DNA of 64,000 bases from an uncultured Psychrobacter sp. (GCF_947500265.1 NZ_CANMRN010000011.1:1-64000); one strand, 5' to 3'; positions 25,963-35,825 are shown, numbered from the stretch's first letter. Notes: generated by a model from the letters alone, not told the origin. Program-made: numbers and translations.

Positions 25963-27093
25963 TTAATATAGCTTAATTCTTTCAAAAAAGTCATTGTCCA
26001 ATAATAATTTTGGTCTGGCATTCACCTCTTTTAAACCGACTTTATGTTGCATCATTAACTCGATCAAGTTCATCTGATCAATGAGAATAAGACTGTGCGA
26101 ATCAGTCGAATTAGCATAGTCTTGAGCAGGCTTAGTAAAGCTAGTGGTAGTAATAAAGATGCCATGATGATTGGTTTTTTGTGGAGGGTATGCACCTATG
26201 AAATTTCTCAAGTCGCCATTAGATATATTATTGCCATTACTATATAGCTTGGCCTGTATATAATAATTGTGCACCTCACCATCTGGAAAGTCCTGAATAA
26301 TTAGTCCATCAATACCATTATCGTTAGACCGCCCTGTATGACGAGATGTTAGATTACTTTCAGGACTTTCTATCTCTAAGGATCTCTCAATTAATTTCAA
26401 ACAAAACCACTCAAACTGCAAAGGTGATAAGCTTTCAAGCTGAGCCATGATCATATCAGGCGTCACTTTGACAAAATCATTACCAACAGCAGCATCTGCA
26501 TAATTATTCATAAATATAGAGGTTCGACGTTTAGTTTCGTCAATCAAATGACTAATAAGTGCGTCACCATTTTTGCCATAAGCAGCAATATTAACTTTTT
26601 GCAAATCAGCAAAAGATTTGCTATCGAAGCGTTTAAAGTTAGCAATATAATCACCATTTGGTATTCCTTCACCAATATATTGATTAAAATTATTACCCGC
26701 CAGCCAAAAATAAACTTTACCGAAAGGGTCTAAACGTATGATATTTTTAGGCGTTACTTTCTCATCGAAAGTAATAAAATTGGCAAAGTTCTGATTTAGA
26801 TTAGGAATCAAACTAAATTTATCTTCCTTAACCAAGCCCATTGCAGATAAGCATACTAAGATCAAATCAATAATTTCGTCGTAGCAAGGCGAACCATCAT
26901 GACATTCATGGCGTATATCGTAGTTACTCATATAGTTGATGTCTTTATGATCATTTACGATTTGCGCTAATTTCTCAAACTCTCTGTAAAATACAGTGCG
27001 CCCAATAGTATTTCGCGTACTTAAATTTTTTATAGTTTGTATTCCAGCATTTAACATGTCGCCAAATGCAGGCAGCTTAGTAATATTACTCAT
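25963..27093 (-). CDS. Mrr-like restriction endonuclease (type IV candidate)
   Basis: Protein of 376 residues. The C-terminal third has the Mrr catalytic fold: LSPLQFEWFCLKLIERSLEI (helix), then GRSNDNGIDGLI and YYIQAKLYS, giving the D...QxK nuclease signature. The N-terminal ~200 residues are not clearly a standard Mrr_N winged helix; they look like a distinct, possibly DNA- or modification-sensing domain. No methyltransferase or specificity subunit is nearby, which fits a type IV enzyme that cuts modified DNA. The gene is visibly more AT-rich than dnaE next to it and is probably acquired (inference). Confidence 0.78.
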   Translation of the reverse strand: MSNITKLPAFGDMLNAGIQTIKNLSTRNTIGRTVFYREFEKLAQIVNDHKDINYMSNYDIRHECHDGSPCYDEIIDLILVCLSAMGLVKEDKFSLIPNLNQNFANFITFDEKVTPKNIIRLDPFGKVYFWLAGNNFNQYIGEGIPNGDYIANFKRFDSKSFADLQKVNIAAYGKNGDALISHLIDETKRRTSIFMNNYADAAVGNDFVKVTPDMIMAQLESLSPLQFEWFCLKLIERSLEIESPESNLTSRHTGRSNDNGIDGLIIQDFPDGEVHNYYIQAKLYSNGNNISNGDLRNFIGAYPPQKTNHHGIFITTTSFTKPAQDYANSTDSHSLILIDQMNLIELMMQHKVGLKEVNARPKLLLDNDFFERIKLY

Positions 27094-27430
27094 AGTATTA
27101 TCGTCTTTTTTGATTGCGTGAATAATATAGTGAAATCGGCATAGTATTACAATTATTTAAAAACAAATGTTTATGCTAACAACTATTGAGAGAAAACGCA
27201 GCAAAATTTCATGTTAATAAATAAGAAAAACAAATCCTCTCACGCAGATTAAACACTTTGAACCTGTGGCTGTCTGCGGCAAATAATGCTATTATTGACG
27301 ACCCCATTTAAAACGTATCAATATGGCTATCGAGGTCTTATCGGCCTCTAGATATCAGTATAATTGATTGATAATAATCAATTATTTTATCGGTAGCTTA
27401 TTTCTTTGATCGTACCAGTAAGAGTCTTCT
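27094..27430. other. Divergent intergenic region, mrr-like / dnaE
   Basis: A 337-bp stretch carrying the start region of both genes. It includes the 10-bp inverted repeat listed separately and a TAATGCTATTATTG run near 27284 that may be part of a promoter. No open frame was recognised. Confidence 0.45.
27360..27385. promoter_or_regulatory. 10-bp perfect inverted repeat upstream of dnaE
   Basis: ATAATTGATT and AATCAATTAT flank 6 bases, ending 45 bp before the dnaE ATG. It is symmetric, AT-rich and without a T-tract. An operator is possible; chance is not excluded. Confidence 0.35.
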
Positions 27431-30400
27431 ATGGCATTTGTACACCTTGGCATTCACAGCGAATATTCCATCACCGATTCTATCGTGCGTATTAAACCGC
27501 TGGTAAAAGCTGCTGCGGCTGACAATCAGCGCGCTTTGGCATTGACCGATTTGTCCAATTTATATGCCACGGTGAAGTTTTATCGTGCCTGCTTAGGTGC
27601 GGGTATCAAGCCTATTATTGGCAGTGAAGTTATCATGGATAATGAAGACACACGCCTTACCTTACTTGCGATGAATAACGAAGGGTATCAAAACATTACC
27701 CGTATCGTATCGCTCGGGTTTACCGAAGGTCGCGCTGATCCTATCAATCATGGTACGCCAGTTATCAAGCGCAGTCATATCTTAGAGCATGCAGCAGGTG
27801 TCATTGTACTGCTCACAGAGAAGTCAGACGTGGGTCAAGCTTTGGTCGGCTCGATGCCAGAAAAGGCTGATGAACTACTTACTGAGTGGCAGGCAAAATT
27901 TGACGATCGTTTGTACTTTGCTATCAAGCGTACTAATCGTTCAGGCGAAGATGCTTTTATTAGAGCAGCTATCCATTCAGGCGCCAAACACAATATCCCT
28001 ATCATTGCGCATAATGACGTGCGTTTCTTAGAGCAGGATGATTTTGATGCTCATGAAGCCCGCGTATGTATTGCAGGCTCTTATGTCCTTGCTGATCCAA
28101 ACCGTCCGCAGACTTACTCAGATGAGCAGTATCTAAAAACACAAGCTCAGATGGAGCAATTATTCGCTGATATTCCGCAGGTCATTGATAATACCTTGCG
28201 TCTCGCTACACGCTGCAATGTCACCTTGACACTTGGGATTAACGTCCTACCTGATTTTCCTGTTCCTGAAGGCGAGACGATTGAATCGTTTTTTCGTGCC
28301 GAGTCACAACGCGGTCTTGAGCAGCGCTTAGGTAAGCTGTTTCCTGTCGAAGCACGTACGGACAATTGGAGCGACTTCCGTCAGAGATACGATGAGCGCC
28401 TTGCATATGAGTTAGATATTATTCTATCCATGGGCTTCCCGGGTTACTTCCTAATCGTCATGGACTTTATCCGCTGGGCAAAAGCCAATGGCGTACCAGT
28501 AGGCCCTGGACGTGGTTCTGGTGCAGGTTCGTTGGTCGCATACGCATTAAACATTACCGATCTTGACCCGATTCATTACGATCTATTATTCGAGCGCTTC
28601 TTGAACCCTGAGCGGGTATCCATGCCCGATTTCGATATCGACTTTTGTATCGAAGGTCGTGACCGCGTTATTGATTATGTCGCGCAAACCTATGGCCGTG
28701 ATGCCGTCTCACAGATTATTACCTTTGGTACGATGGCCGCAAAAGCAGTTGTGCGAGATGTGGCACGTGTACAAAGCAAATCGTACTTTTTAGCTAATAA
28801 AATATCCAAGCTGATTCCAAAAACGCCTGGCATCACACTGAGCCAAGCGCTTGAGCAAGAGCCACAGCTCAAAGACTTGATCTCTAATCCTGATAATATG
28901 GATTATGAAGATGCCATTGAGATTTGGGAGATGGCGATTAAGCTTGAAGGCGTATGTCGAAATGTCGGTAAACATGCCGGTGGCGTATTGATTGCTCCGC
29001 ACAAGATTACTGACTTTAGTGCCATTTACTGTGATGATGAAGGTCACCGTGTCAGCCAGTTTGATAAAGACGATGTAGAAGCTGTTGGTTTGGTGAAGTT
29101 TGACTTTTTGGGTCTACGTAACTTAACCGTCATCAACGCTGCGGTTGAAAACATCAATTTGCGCCGTGCAAAAGAAAACGTACCTGCCTTAGTTTTAGAA
29201 GATTTGCCGCTAGATGACAGCAAAGCCTATAAACTGCTGCAAGATGCCAAAACCACGGCGGTCTTTCAGCTAGAAAGTATGGGTATGAAAAAGTATCTGG
29301 CTAAACTGCAACCGACCAATATCGAGGATGTCATCGCCATGTGTGCGCTGTATCGTCCCGGCCCACTCGATGCAGGCATGGTAGAGATGTATATCGACCG
29401 TAAGCATGGTCGCGAGGAAGTCATTTATGACCATCCCAATCTTGAGCCGATTTTAGAAAACACCAATGGCGTTATTGTCTATCAAGAACAGGTGATGCAA
29501 ATCTCACAGGTGATGGCAGGCTATAGTTTGGGCGGTGCGGATATGCTACGCCGTGCGATGGGTAAAAAGAAACCTGAAGAGATGGCAAAGCAGCGCGATA
29601 TTTTTGTCACGGGTGCCACCTCACAAGGCATTGATGAAGTCACATCAGGCGGTGTGTTTGACTTGATGGAAAAGTTCGCAGGTTACGGTTTTAACCGCTC
29701 GCATTCTGCGGCTTATGGCGTATTGGCTTATCAAACGGCCTACCTAAAGCAATACTACCCTGCCGAATTTATGGCAGCGGTCTTAACTTCAGATATGAAC
29801 AACACCGACAACGTCGTGTTCTTTATCAATGACTGCCGTGAAAACTTTGGGTTAACTGTAGTCAATCCTTCAGTCAATCGCAGTGAATGGCATTTCGTTG
29901 CCGATACTCCGACCAATATCATCTATGGTCTTGGCGCAATCAAAGGCGTGGGTGAAGGCGCGGTAGAGTCTATCGTAGATGCACGCCGCCGCGAAGGTCC
30001 TTTTAAAGACTTGTATGACTTCTGTCGCCGTGTCGATATCAAAAAAGTCAATAAACGCACGCTTGAAGCATTGGTCAGCGCTGGCTGTTTTGATGACTTT
30101 GCCGCCACGCTACGACCTGACCTGCCAGCCGATGAAGCTTACGAAATTCGCGGTGCCTTGATGAGTCAATTGCCAAGCGCAGTGCAGGCCGCTGAGCAAG
30201 ACCGTCAAAACCGCGAAATCGGTATGATGGATTTGTTTGGTGAAATGGATGGTGTGGTCGCAGCGCCGCCGTTAGTGATGACGCCAGAGCTCATCTGGGG
30301 TGACAAACACCGCCTAAAAGCCGAAAAAAACACCTTGGGGCTTTACTTAACGGGACATCCAATCAATGAGTATTTGGATGAGCTCAAACGCTATACCTCT

Positions 30401-31150
30401 GGTGCGCGTCTCGATAAGTTAACTGATACTGGCTATAACGGCAGCTGCTATTTCTCGGGGCTTATTATAGATATTGCCAACTTTGGTAATCGTAACGTGA
30501 TTACTTTAGATGATGGTACATCGAGACTCGAGGTCAGCTGCTACGCTGAGCGTTTTAATCGTGTCAAAGAGCAGTTGAAAATCGATGAAGTCGTCATCAT
30601 CAAAGGCAGCATCCGTGAGCGTGATGGACGTTTGTTTGCACGTCTTGATAGTGCCATGAGCATGGTAGATGCGAGACTACGTTGGCTCAAAAAAATCAGT
30701 ATCAAAGTTCACGGTAGTGATATTAATCTGCTCACACGTCTACAGCCATTACTCAAATCAGCCCAAGCTGACATTATTCCTGAGCCGCGTCTGGCTTATA
30801 ACCAAGAGCAAGACGAGCAAGGTGGCAGCGGTAGTAATGTCTACGACCCTGCAATGGGTGGTAGCTTGTATGATGAGAACGGTAATGATTTATTGGCATT
30901 AGAGAGCGACATGAACCATGACGCGGCCAATCAAAACGGTATGTCAGCCAGTTATGCCAATAATGCCCTGAGTAATACTGACGCTTCTATCAATGATAAC
31001 TGTCTGCCACTTGGACTAAGCATTTATGAAGTCTATGGCATCGCAAATGTTGGACTGTCTGAGCACTGGCGCGTTTACCCAAATGACGACAACCTGCAGA
31101 CATTAAAGACTTTGGTCAGTGAAGAGAACTTACATTTCCATTACAGCTAA
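27431..31150 (+). CDS. dnaE: DNA polymerase III alpha subunit
   Basis: Replicative C-family polymerase of 1239 residues. The PHP domain opens with FVHLGIHSEYSITDSIVRI. The palm carries PGRGSGAGSLVAYAL and MPDFDIDFC, two of the three catalytic aspartates. Finger and tau-binding segments (RPGPLDAGMVEMYI, YQEQVMQISQVMAGYSLGGAD, KFAGYGFNRSHSAAYG) are conserved. It is about 80 residues longer than E. coli DnaE, owing to an Asn/Asp/Gly/Ser-rich insertion near residues 1120-1190 in the C-terminal region, after the OB fold (about residues 990-1075). Confidence 0.97.
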   Translation: MAFVHLGIHSEYSITDSIVRIKPLVKAAAADNQRALALTDLSNLYATVKFYRACLGAGIKPIIGSEVIMDNEDTRLTLLAMNNEGYQNITRIVSLGFTEGRADPINHGTPVIKRSHILEHAAGVIVLLTEKSDVGQALVGSMPEKADELLTEWQAKFDDRLYFAIKRTNRSGEDAFIRAAIHSGAKHNIPIIAHNDVRFLEQDDFDAHEARVCIAGSYVLADPNRPQTYSDEQYLKTQAQMEQLFADIPQVIDNTLRLATRCNVTLTLGINVLPDFPVPEGETIESFFRAESQRGLEQRLGKLFPVEARTDNWSDFRQRYDERLAYELDIILSMGFPGYFLIVMDFIRWAKANGVPVGPGRGSGAGSLVAYALNITDLDPIHYDLLFERFLNPERVSMPDFDIDFCIEGRDRVIDYVAQTYGRDAVSQIITFGTMAAKAVVRDVARVQSKSYFLANKISKLIPKTPGITLSQALEQEPQLKDLISNPDNMDYEDAIEIWEMAIKLEGVCRNVGKHAGGVLIAPHKITDFSAIYCDDEGHRVSQFDKDDVEAVGLVKFDFLGLRNLTVINAAVENINLRRAKENVPALVLEDLPLDDSKAYKLLQDAKTTAVFQLESMGMKKYLAKLQPTNIEDVIAMCALYRPGPLDAGMVEMYIDRKHGREEVIYDHPNLEPILENTNGVIVYQEQVMQISQVMAGYSLGGADMLRRAMGKKKPEEMAKQRDIFVTGATSQGIDEVTSGGVFDLMEKFAGYGFNRSHSAAYGVLAYQTAYLKQYYPAEFMAAVLTSDMNNTDNVVFFINDCRENFGLTVVNPSVNRSEWHFVADTPTNIIYGLGAIKGVGEGAVESIVDARRREGPFKDLYDFCRRVDIKKVNKRTLEALVSAGCFDDFAATLRPDLPADEAYEIRGALMSQLPSAVQAAEQDRQNREIGMMDLFGEMDGVVAAPPLVMTPELIWGDKHRLKAEKNTLGLYLTGHPINEYLDELKRYTSGARLDKLTDTGYNGSCYFSGLIIDIANFGNRNVITLDDGTSRLEVSCYAERFNRVKEQLKIDEVVIIKGSIRERDGRLFARLDSAMSMVDARLRWLKKISIKVHGSDINLLTRLQPLLKSAQADIIPEPRLAYNQEQDEQGGSGSNVYDPAMGGSLYDENGNDLLALESDMNHDAANQNGMSASYANNALSNTDASINDNCLPLGLSIYEVYGIANVGLSEHWRVYPNDDNLQTLKTLVSEENLHFHYS

Positions 31151-31222
31151 GACGTACATTACGTTTTAAAAATTCATTATAGTAATCTTATTGCTTTAAC
31201 TTTTATAAATTGGACAACCACC

Positions 31223-31603
31223 ATGGATGACACTACAAATAATAATATGCTCGGACAAACTGATGAAGAGATTATCAATCATGAACAGTTCGAGGACATG
31301 CGTGACCTGCTCGAAGAAGACTTTGTTGATTTGATACAAGTATATTTTGCTGATAGTAAGCAAAGAGTTGCAGCGCTGCGAATTGCCCATCAAAAAGACG
31401 ATAACGCCAATGGCTTTGAAACTGCGCATGCCCTAAAAGGTGCCAGCGCCAACTTAGGTACGACTCAATTAGTCCGTCTTAGCAGCCAGTTACAAGAATA
31501 CTGCCGTGAGCGCCGTATCAATGAGCAAGCCGTCCTGATCGAAGAGATTGCCATTGCATTACACCGTGCTGAACAAGAAATCAATCAGAGACTGGGACAA
31601 TAA
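31223..31603 (+). CDS. Stand-alone histidine phosphotransfer (Hpt) protein
   Basis: Protein of 126 residues, a single Hpt four-helix bundle. The phospho-acceptor is His69 in FETAHALKGASANLG (HxxKG). It relays phosphate between a hybrid kinase and a response regulator. No kinase or receiver gene is adjacent, so its partners are elsewhere. Its stop overlaps the trmJ start (TAATG), so it is co-translated with a tRNA methyltransferase, an unexpected partner. Confidence 0.88.
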   Translation: MDDTTNNNMLGQTDEEIINHEQFEDMRDLLEEDFVDLIQVYFADSKQRVAALRIAHQKDDNANGFETAHALKGASANLGTTQLVRLSSQLQEYCRERRINEQAVLIEEIAIALHRAEQEINQRLGQ

Positions 31604-32484
31604 TGAGTAACGACGCTTCATTAGCAGTATCATCACGCACAGTGAACGACTATCTTGATTGCCTACAAGTAGTCATGGTTAATACAACTTTGCCTGCCAA
31701 TATTGGTTCGGCTGCCCGCGCGATGCATACCATGGGCTTGTCTCGTTTAACGGTTGTCGATCCCAAATTACCGATTGACGAAACCAGTGTGTCTCATGCA
31801 GCGGGTGGCAGTGAGTTATTATCGTCAGCTTTGATTGCACCTACCTTAGAGTCTGCTATCTCTGGCTGTCAGTTGGTATTTGCTGCTAGCAGTCGTAGCC
31901 GTCATATGCCGCGCCCTGTCGTTACACCTACGCAAGCCGCTAAGATTATGTTTGACTTTATCGATGCACAGGCAGCTTTAAGTGCAGACGATAGTAATGT
32001 TGATACCTCATCTGCTGCTACTTCTAGCAAACCAAATATTGCTATATTATTTGGACGTGAAGACCGTGGATTGACCAATGAAGAATTGGCTTATGCCGAT
32101 TATCATATTCAAATCGACGCCAATCCTGCTTACCCTGTGCTAAATGTCGCATCAGCGGTGCAAGTCATCGCCAGCTTTATCTTTGCTTATGCTCAAACGC
32201 ACACTCAGACAGCTGATAATTTAGAGTCGGATACAAGCACAGATGTCCAATCGACAATCAATGTGAATTTGCGTCAGCAATGGGATGAGCCTGCTATTAA
32301 TCAGCAGCAGCTGCAACAGCTCACTCAGCGCACCACTGACCTTATGGTGCAGCGTGGACTAGCCAATAGCGAACATCTAAAGTCATTGCCATCACGCTTG
32401 TCTAGACTTGGGTCACGCCTACAGCTTGATCAAAAAGAGTATCAGCTATTAAGCGCTTTGATTGCAAAACTATCGAAAGACTAA
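31603..32484 (+). CDS. trmJ: tRNA (cytidine/uridine-32-2'-O)-methyltransferase, TrmJ-like
   Basis: SPOUT-fold RNA methyltransferase of 293 residues using S-adenosylmethionine. The start holds VVMVNTTLPANIGSAARAMH and the trefoil-knot motifs are IAILFGREDRGLTNEEL and YPVLNVASAVQVIASF. An Ala/Ser/Asp-rich loop interrupts the fold at ~128-142. The C-terminal helical extension (~230-293) is typical of TrmJ dimers. It overlaps the Hpt gene by one base. Another SpoU-family 2'-O-methyltransferase is a less likely alternative. Confidence 0.9.
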   Translation: MSNDASLAVSSRTVNDYLDCLQVVMVNTTLPANIGSAARAMHTMGLSRLTVVDPKLPIDETSVSHAAGGSELLSSALIAPTLESAISGCQLVFAASSRSRHMPRPVVTPTQAAKIMFDFIDAQAALSADDSNVDTSSAATSSKPNIAILFGREDRGLTNEELAYADYHIQIDANPAYPVLNVASAVQVIASFIFAYAQTHTQTADNLESDTSTDVQSTINVNLRQQWDEPAINQQQLQQLTQRTTDLMVQRGLANSEHLKSLPSRLSRLGSRLQLDQKEYQLLSALIAKLSKD

Positions 32485-32673
32485 AACAAGCCATAGTTTA
32501 TAAGCTTGCCTTTATTTGACAGCTTTTTACTATATTTTGCGGTATAAAGCTGTTATAACTTGCAGAAGCTTAGCGAAAATATATATTCTTAATTATCCGA
32601 ACTTTATGACCACAGATTAGAGGCATCGCTGTTTTCGCAACGACACTCTACCGACGAATAGATAGGACGCTTT

Positions 32674-33582
32674 ATGTCATTGCCATCCAAATTATTCAAA
32701 TCGCTTATTAATATCAAGAACGATTTGAAAGAAGATATTGATGCAGTATTCACCCGAGATCCTGCGGCGCGTAATAGTCTGGAAGTGATCCTAACTTATC
32801 CGGGCATACATGCGCTTGTTTTGCATCGCGGGGCTCACTGCCTTTGGAACAATGAACAAAAACTAGCGGCACGCGTGATCTCCTACGGCTCGCGCATCAT
32901 GACAGGTATCGAGATTCACCCTGCTGCTAAGATTGGTAGACGCTTTTTTATCGATCATGGTGTCGGCGTCGTCATCGGTGAGACTGCTGAGATTGGTAAC
33001 GACGTGACGCTATACCATGGTGTTACTTTGGGCGGTGTGTCTTGGAATAATGGCAAGCGTCACCCAACGCTGGAAGACGGTGTAACCGTTGGTGCTGGTG
33101 CAAAAGTCTTAGGGCCGTTTACAGTCGGTAAAAACGCTAAAATCGGCTCGAATGCAGTGGTAGTCAAACCTGTACCAGCAGGCGCTACGATGGTCGGCAG
33201 TGCCGCGCGTATGATCTCAGATCATCACGATGAAAAAGGCAATCCAATCGCGACAAAAGTACAAGACGCCAAGCAACAAGAAAAAGTCGCGCAAGCTGGT
33301 GAGAGCAACGATCAAACTAACGACACTACCCCTACTGCCAAACGTACCAATACCTTCCGTGCCTATGGTATCGACCCTTATTCACAAGACCCTGTCGCAG
33401 AAGCTTTTGCTAAAATGCTTGAACACATCCAACAGTCAGAGAATCGCCTCGATCAACTGCAGTCAGCGATGTGTGATATTGATCCTAATTTTTGCAAAAA
33501 AGAATATGATAAGCTTTGTTTAGAAGATTTAGATGTGATTGGTCGTGCTGATATCAATGACGTAGATAACGAGCAGAAGTAA
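32674..33582 (+). CDS. cysE: Serine O-acetyltransferase, short (EpsC-like) type
   Basis: Makes O-acetylserine from serine and acetyl-CoA for cysteine synthesis. The left-handed beta-helix core has [35 protein letters not shown] and [12 protein letters not shown], with the catalytic Asp/His in FIDHG and YHGVT. The N-terminal helical domain is short, as in EpsC/CysE of the ~250-residue class. The protein is 302 residues because of a polar C-terminal extension from ~190 that ends in a coiled-coil-like segment and [10 protein letters not shown]. Confidence 0.93.
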   Translation: MSLPSKLFKSLINIKNDLKEDIDAVFTRDPAARNSLEVILTYPGIHALVLHRGAHCLWNNEQKLAARVISYGSRIMTGIEIHPAAKIGRRFFIDHGVGVVIGETAEIGNDVTLYHGVTLGGVSWNNGKRHPTLEDGVTVGAGAKVLGPFTVGKNAKIGSNAVVVKPVPAGATMVGSAARMISDHHDEKGNPIATKVQDAKQQEKVAQAGESNDQTNDTTPTAKRTNTFRAYGIDPYSQDPVAEAFAKMLEHIQQSENRLDQLQSAMCDIDPNFCKKEYDKLCLEDLDVIGRADINDVDNEQK

Positions 33583-33607
33583 CTACTAGAACTTCAGTAA
33601 AAGAAAT

Positions 33608-33649
33608 AAAACTAAGGGGCCTACAATATATTGTACACCCCTTAGTTTT
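33608..33649 (+). terminator. Terminator after cysE
   Basis: AAAACTAAGGGG pairs with CCCCTTAGTTTT, with an inner TACAATA/TATTGTA stem. It lies about 25 bp after the stop and ends in T residues. Confidence 0.88.
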
Positions 33650-33754
33650 ATCTACTGCAAAAATATCAGATGTAGTCAGTGTCAGTTAAAATAAGTCACC
33701 CCACTAACTGTCTAAATCTATCAACAATTTTCCCTAAAAACGCTATTCAAACAT

Positions 33755-34303
33755 CTAATCAGTAGATACGGCCAATTCCCTGACTCCCGCTTCCTCATGC
33801 GTTTTAAACGGATAACGATCTGCCATTACTATCCAATCAGATATTGATTTAAATATCGAATATTTGCTTAGGCTATTTTCTATAGTAGCCAATTTAATCA
33901 TCAAAATATCAATATCCATCGTCACCTGCCGTACTTGATTCGGCTCAGTCTGTCGGCATCTATTACAATCGCCTTCAAGCGTTTTAAAAGTTTGCTGTAG
34001 TTGTTGCAGACTCATCGGTGTGGTCAATGTTAGATGGACACACTGATTGGTATAATCAGGTTTTGGTAATTGGGTAGTCGCAGTAAAATCAGGATTTTGA
34101 AAAGCCGTAGACAATCGCACCTCACCTAGCGCTGCCAAGCGCTGCCGAGCAAGCGGGAGATACTTGTCAGCTTGATAGTTACTACCTAGCGCTAACACTA
34201 GCTCTACCACGGGTTGCGCTTGCACAGTCTCAGGTGCGCATTGTGTGAACGTTGTCAAATTCAAATCCACGGGCTTTTCATGCATCATCGACTTGGCTGT
34301 CAT
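33755..34303 (-). CDS. FolK-like protein (HPPK family), degenerate
   Basis: Protein of 182 residues related to 6-hydroxymethyl-7,8-dihydropterin pyrophosphokinase of folate synthesis. ELVLALGSNYQADKYLPLAR is the family opening and VTMDIDILMI holds the two Mg-binding aspartates. However, the usual RxxRWxPRTxDLD block is only partly matched (CRQTEPNQVRQVTMDIDI), and the conserved C-terminal P-H segment is not seen. It overlaps folB by 26 bp. It may be a divergent active enzyme or a paralogue, with a canonical folK elsewhere. Confidence 0.7.
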   Translation of the reverse strand: MTAKSMMHEKPVDLNLTTFTQCAPETVQAQPVVELVLALGSNYQADKYLPLARQRLAALGEVRLSTAFQNPDFTATTQLPKPDYTNQCVHLTLTTPMSLQQLQQTFKTLEGDCNRCRQTEPNQVRQVTMDIDILMIKLATIENSLSKYSIFKSISDWIVMADRYPFKTHEEAGVRELAVSTD

Positions 34304-34715
34304 TAACTTCTTTGGCAGCTTCTTTAGTAGCTAGCTCGTTGGTTGATGCTGGCGCATAGCGCGTTATTTGTACCCCGACTGCATCAGCTTGGGCAATAGC
34401 GGTAGGCTTAGCAATGCTCAACGTTATTTTTTGACAGTCATATTTTGCAAATATCTTATCAGAGATCTGACCAGCCAAATGCTCAAGCAGCTTTGCTTGA
34501 ATCTCTTTGCACCACTCGCTCACATCATCGCAGACTTCTTTATAGCTCAGCGCATCGCTGACATCATCTGACACAGCAGCACGGCTAATATCCGTTTCAA
34601 GCGCGATATCAATTAGTAATGGCTGAGTGATAGCACGCTCCCAATCATAAACACCAATTACTGCATCGACTTTTAGACCTTTTATAAATACAACATCAGA
34701 CTGAGTATGAAACAT
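34278..34715 (-). CDS. folB: Dihydroneopterin aldolase
   Basis: Protein of 145 residues; cleaves 7,8-dihydroneopterin to 6-hydroxymethyl-dihydropterin in folate synthesis. FIKGLKVDAVIGVYDWER is the start signature, LSYKEVCDDV and LLEHLAGQISDKI follow, and the catalytic lysine lies in LSIAKPTAI. A ~25-residue polar tail extends beyond the normal end. It overlaps the folK-like gene, so the two are translationally linked. Confidence 0.92.
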   Translation of the reverse strand: MFHTQSDVVFIKGLKVDAVIGVYDWERAITQPLLIDIALETDISRAAVSDDVSDALSYKEVCDDVSEWCKEIQAKLLEHLAGQISDKIFAKYDCQKITLSIAKPTAIAQADAVGVQITRYAPASTNELATKEAAKEVNDSQVDDA

Positions 34716-34757
34716 GCTTTCATCCTTGTTTGCTAATTTTTTTCGTATTATTAATAT

Positions 34758-35720
34758 TTACTTAACCGATTTTAGCGCTTCTTCACGTAGGCGCGCCGCT
34801 TTTAACACTTTACTTGGACGATGGCGCCACAGGTCAATGCTGAATAATAGCAGACCTAACCAAATCAAACCAAATACTGCCAAACGTTGTAAATCGAATG
34901 GTTCTTTATAATAGAACACCGCTAAAAAGAAAATAAAGGTCGGCGTCAGATAGTTCATAAAGCTCAGAATACTGTATGCAACGAGCTTGGTAGATTTATT
35001 GAATAATAAAAGCGGTATTAGCGTAATCGGACCTGCGATCATAAGCAGCCAAATGTTTGAGCTAAACCAAAAGCTCAGTTGATGGCTTGCCACATCAGAT
35101 TGCCAAAACCACCACAGACATAACGGCACCAACATCGCAGTCTCGACAAACATGGCATCGACAGCAGTCAATGGCGTTTGTCGTTGAATCGTCCCGTAAG
35201 TACTGAAACTAAATGCCAAAATCAACGATATCCACGGCAGACTACCAAGCATCACCACTTGAATGATGACAGACAATAATGCAAAGCCAATGGCTACCCA
35301 TTGTAGCGTGCGCAAACGCTCTTTGAACAATATCATGGATAGTGCAACGCCAACCAATGGCCCGATAAAGTAACCCAAACTGGCCTCAAGGATACGGTCT
35401 TGATTGACCGCCCATACATAGGTCAGCCAGTTGGTTGCAATAATTAACCCAGAGACGAGTGATAGCGCAATCCATCTTGGGTTTTTCTTGAGCGTTTCTA
35501 TCCATCCCCAACGTTTGGTAGCCACTAACACAATCAGTAGGCAACAAAACGTCCAAACGATACGGTGGCCTATGATCTCCGTCGCATCATAATCAGAGAG
35601 CTGTTTGAAGTATAACGGAAATCCACCCCAAATAAAGAACGCGATCAGCGCAGTAATAATGCCGCGTCTGGTTGTGGTTATCGGGGCAACGGGTTTTTTG
35701 ACGACATTTTGGGTAGTCAT
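34758..35720 (-). CDS. rarD: EamA-family transporter, RarD type
   Basis: Inner-membrane protein of about 320 residues with ten hydrophobic segments. RGIITALIAFFIWGGFPLYFK and GHRIVWTFCCLLIV match the RarD branch of the drug/metabolite transporter superfamily. LGYFIGPLVGVALSMILFKERL is a typical EamA half-repeat end. I place the start at the ATG at 35720; a TTG at 35732 is also in frame, and neither has a clear ribosome site. The substrate is unknown. Confidence 0.85.
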   Translation of the reverse strand: MTTQNVVKKPVAPITTTRRGIITALIAFFIWGGFPLYFKQLSDYDATEIIGHRIVWTFCCLLIVLVATKRWGWIETLKKNPRWIALSLVSGLIIATNWLTYVWAVNQDRILEASLGYFIGPLVGVALSMILFKERLRTLQWVAIGFALLSVIIQVVMLGSLPWISLILAFSFSTYGTIQRQTPLTAVDAMFVETAMLVPLCLWWFWQSDVASHQLSFWFSSNIWLLMIAGPITLIPLLLFNKSTKLVAYSILSFMNYLTPTFIFFLAVFYYKEPFDLQRLAVFGLIWLGLLLFSIDLWRHRPSKVLKAARLREEALKSVK

Positions 35721-35825
35721 AATATAAGACAACTTTTTAGAGCAAAGCGCGCTCCCACCTAATTCTAATTATTATTGTTAATCGAATTGTGAAAGCGCAG
35801 GGTTACTACAGTGAGATTATAAGGT

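Noticed and set aside
32515..32570. ACAGCTTT/AAAGCTGT hairpin after trmJ as a terminator
   Set aside because: The stem is only 8 bp with a loop near 20 bases and no T-run follows.
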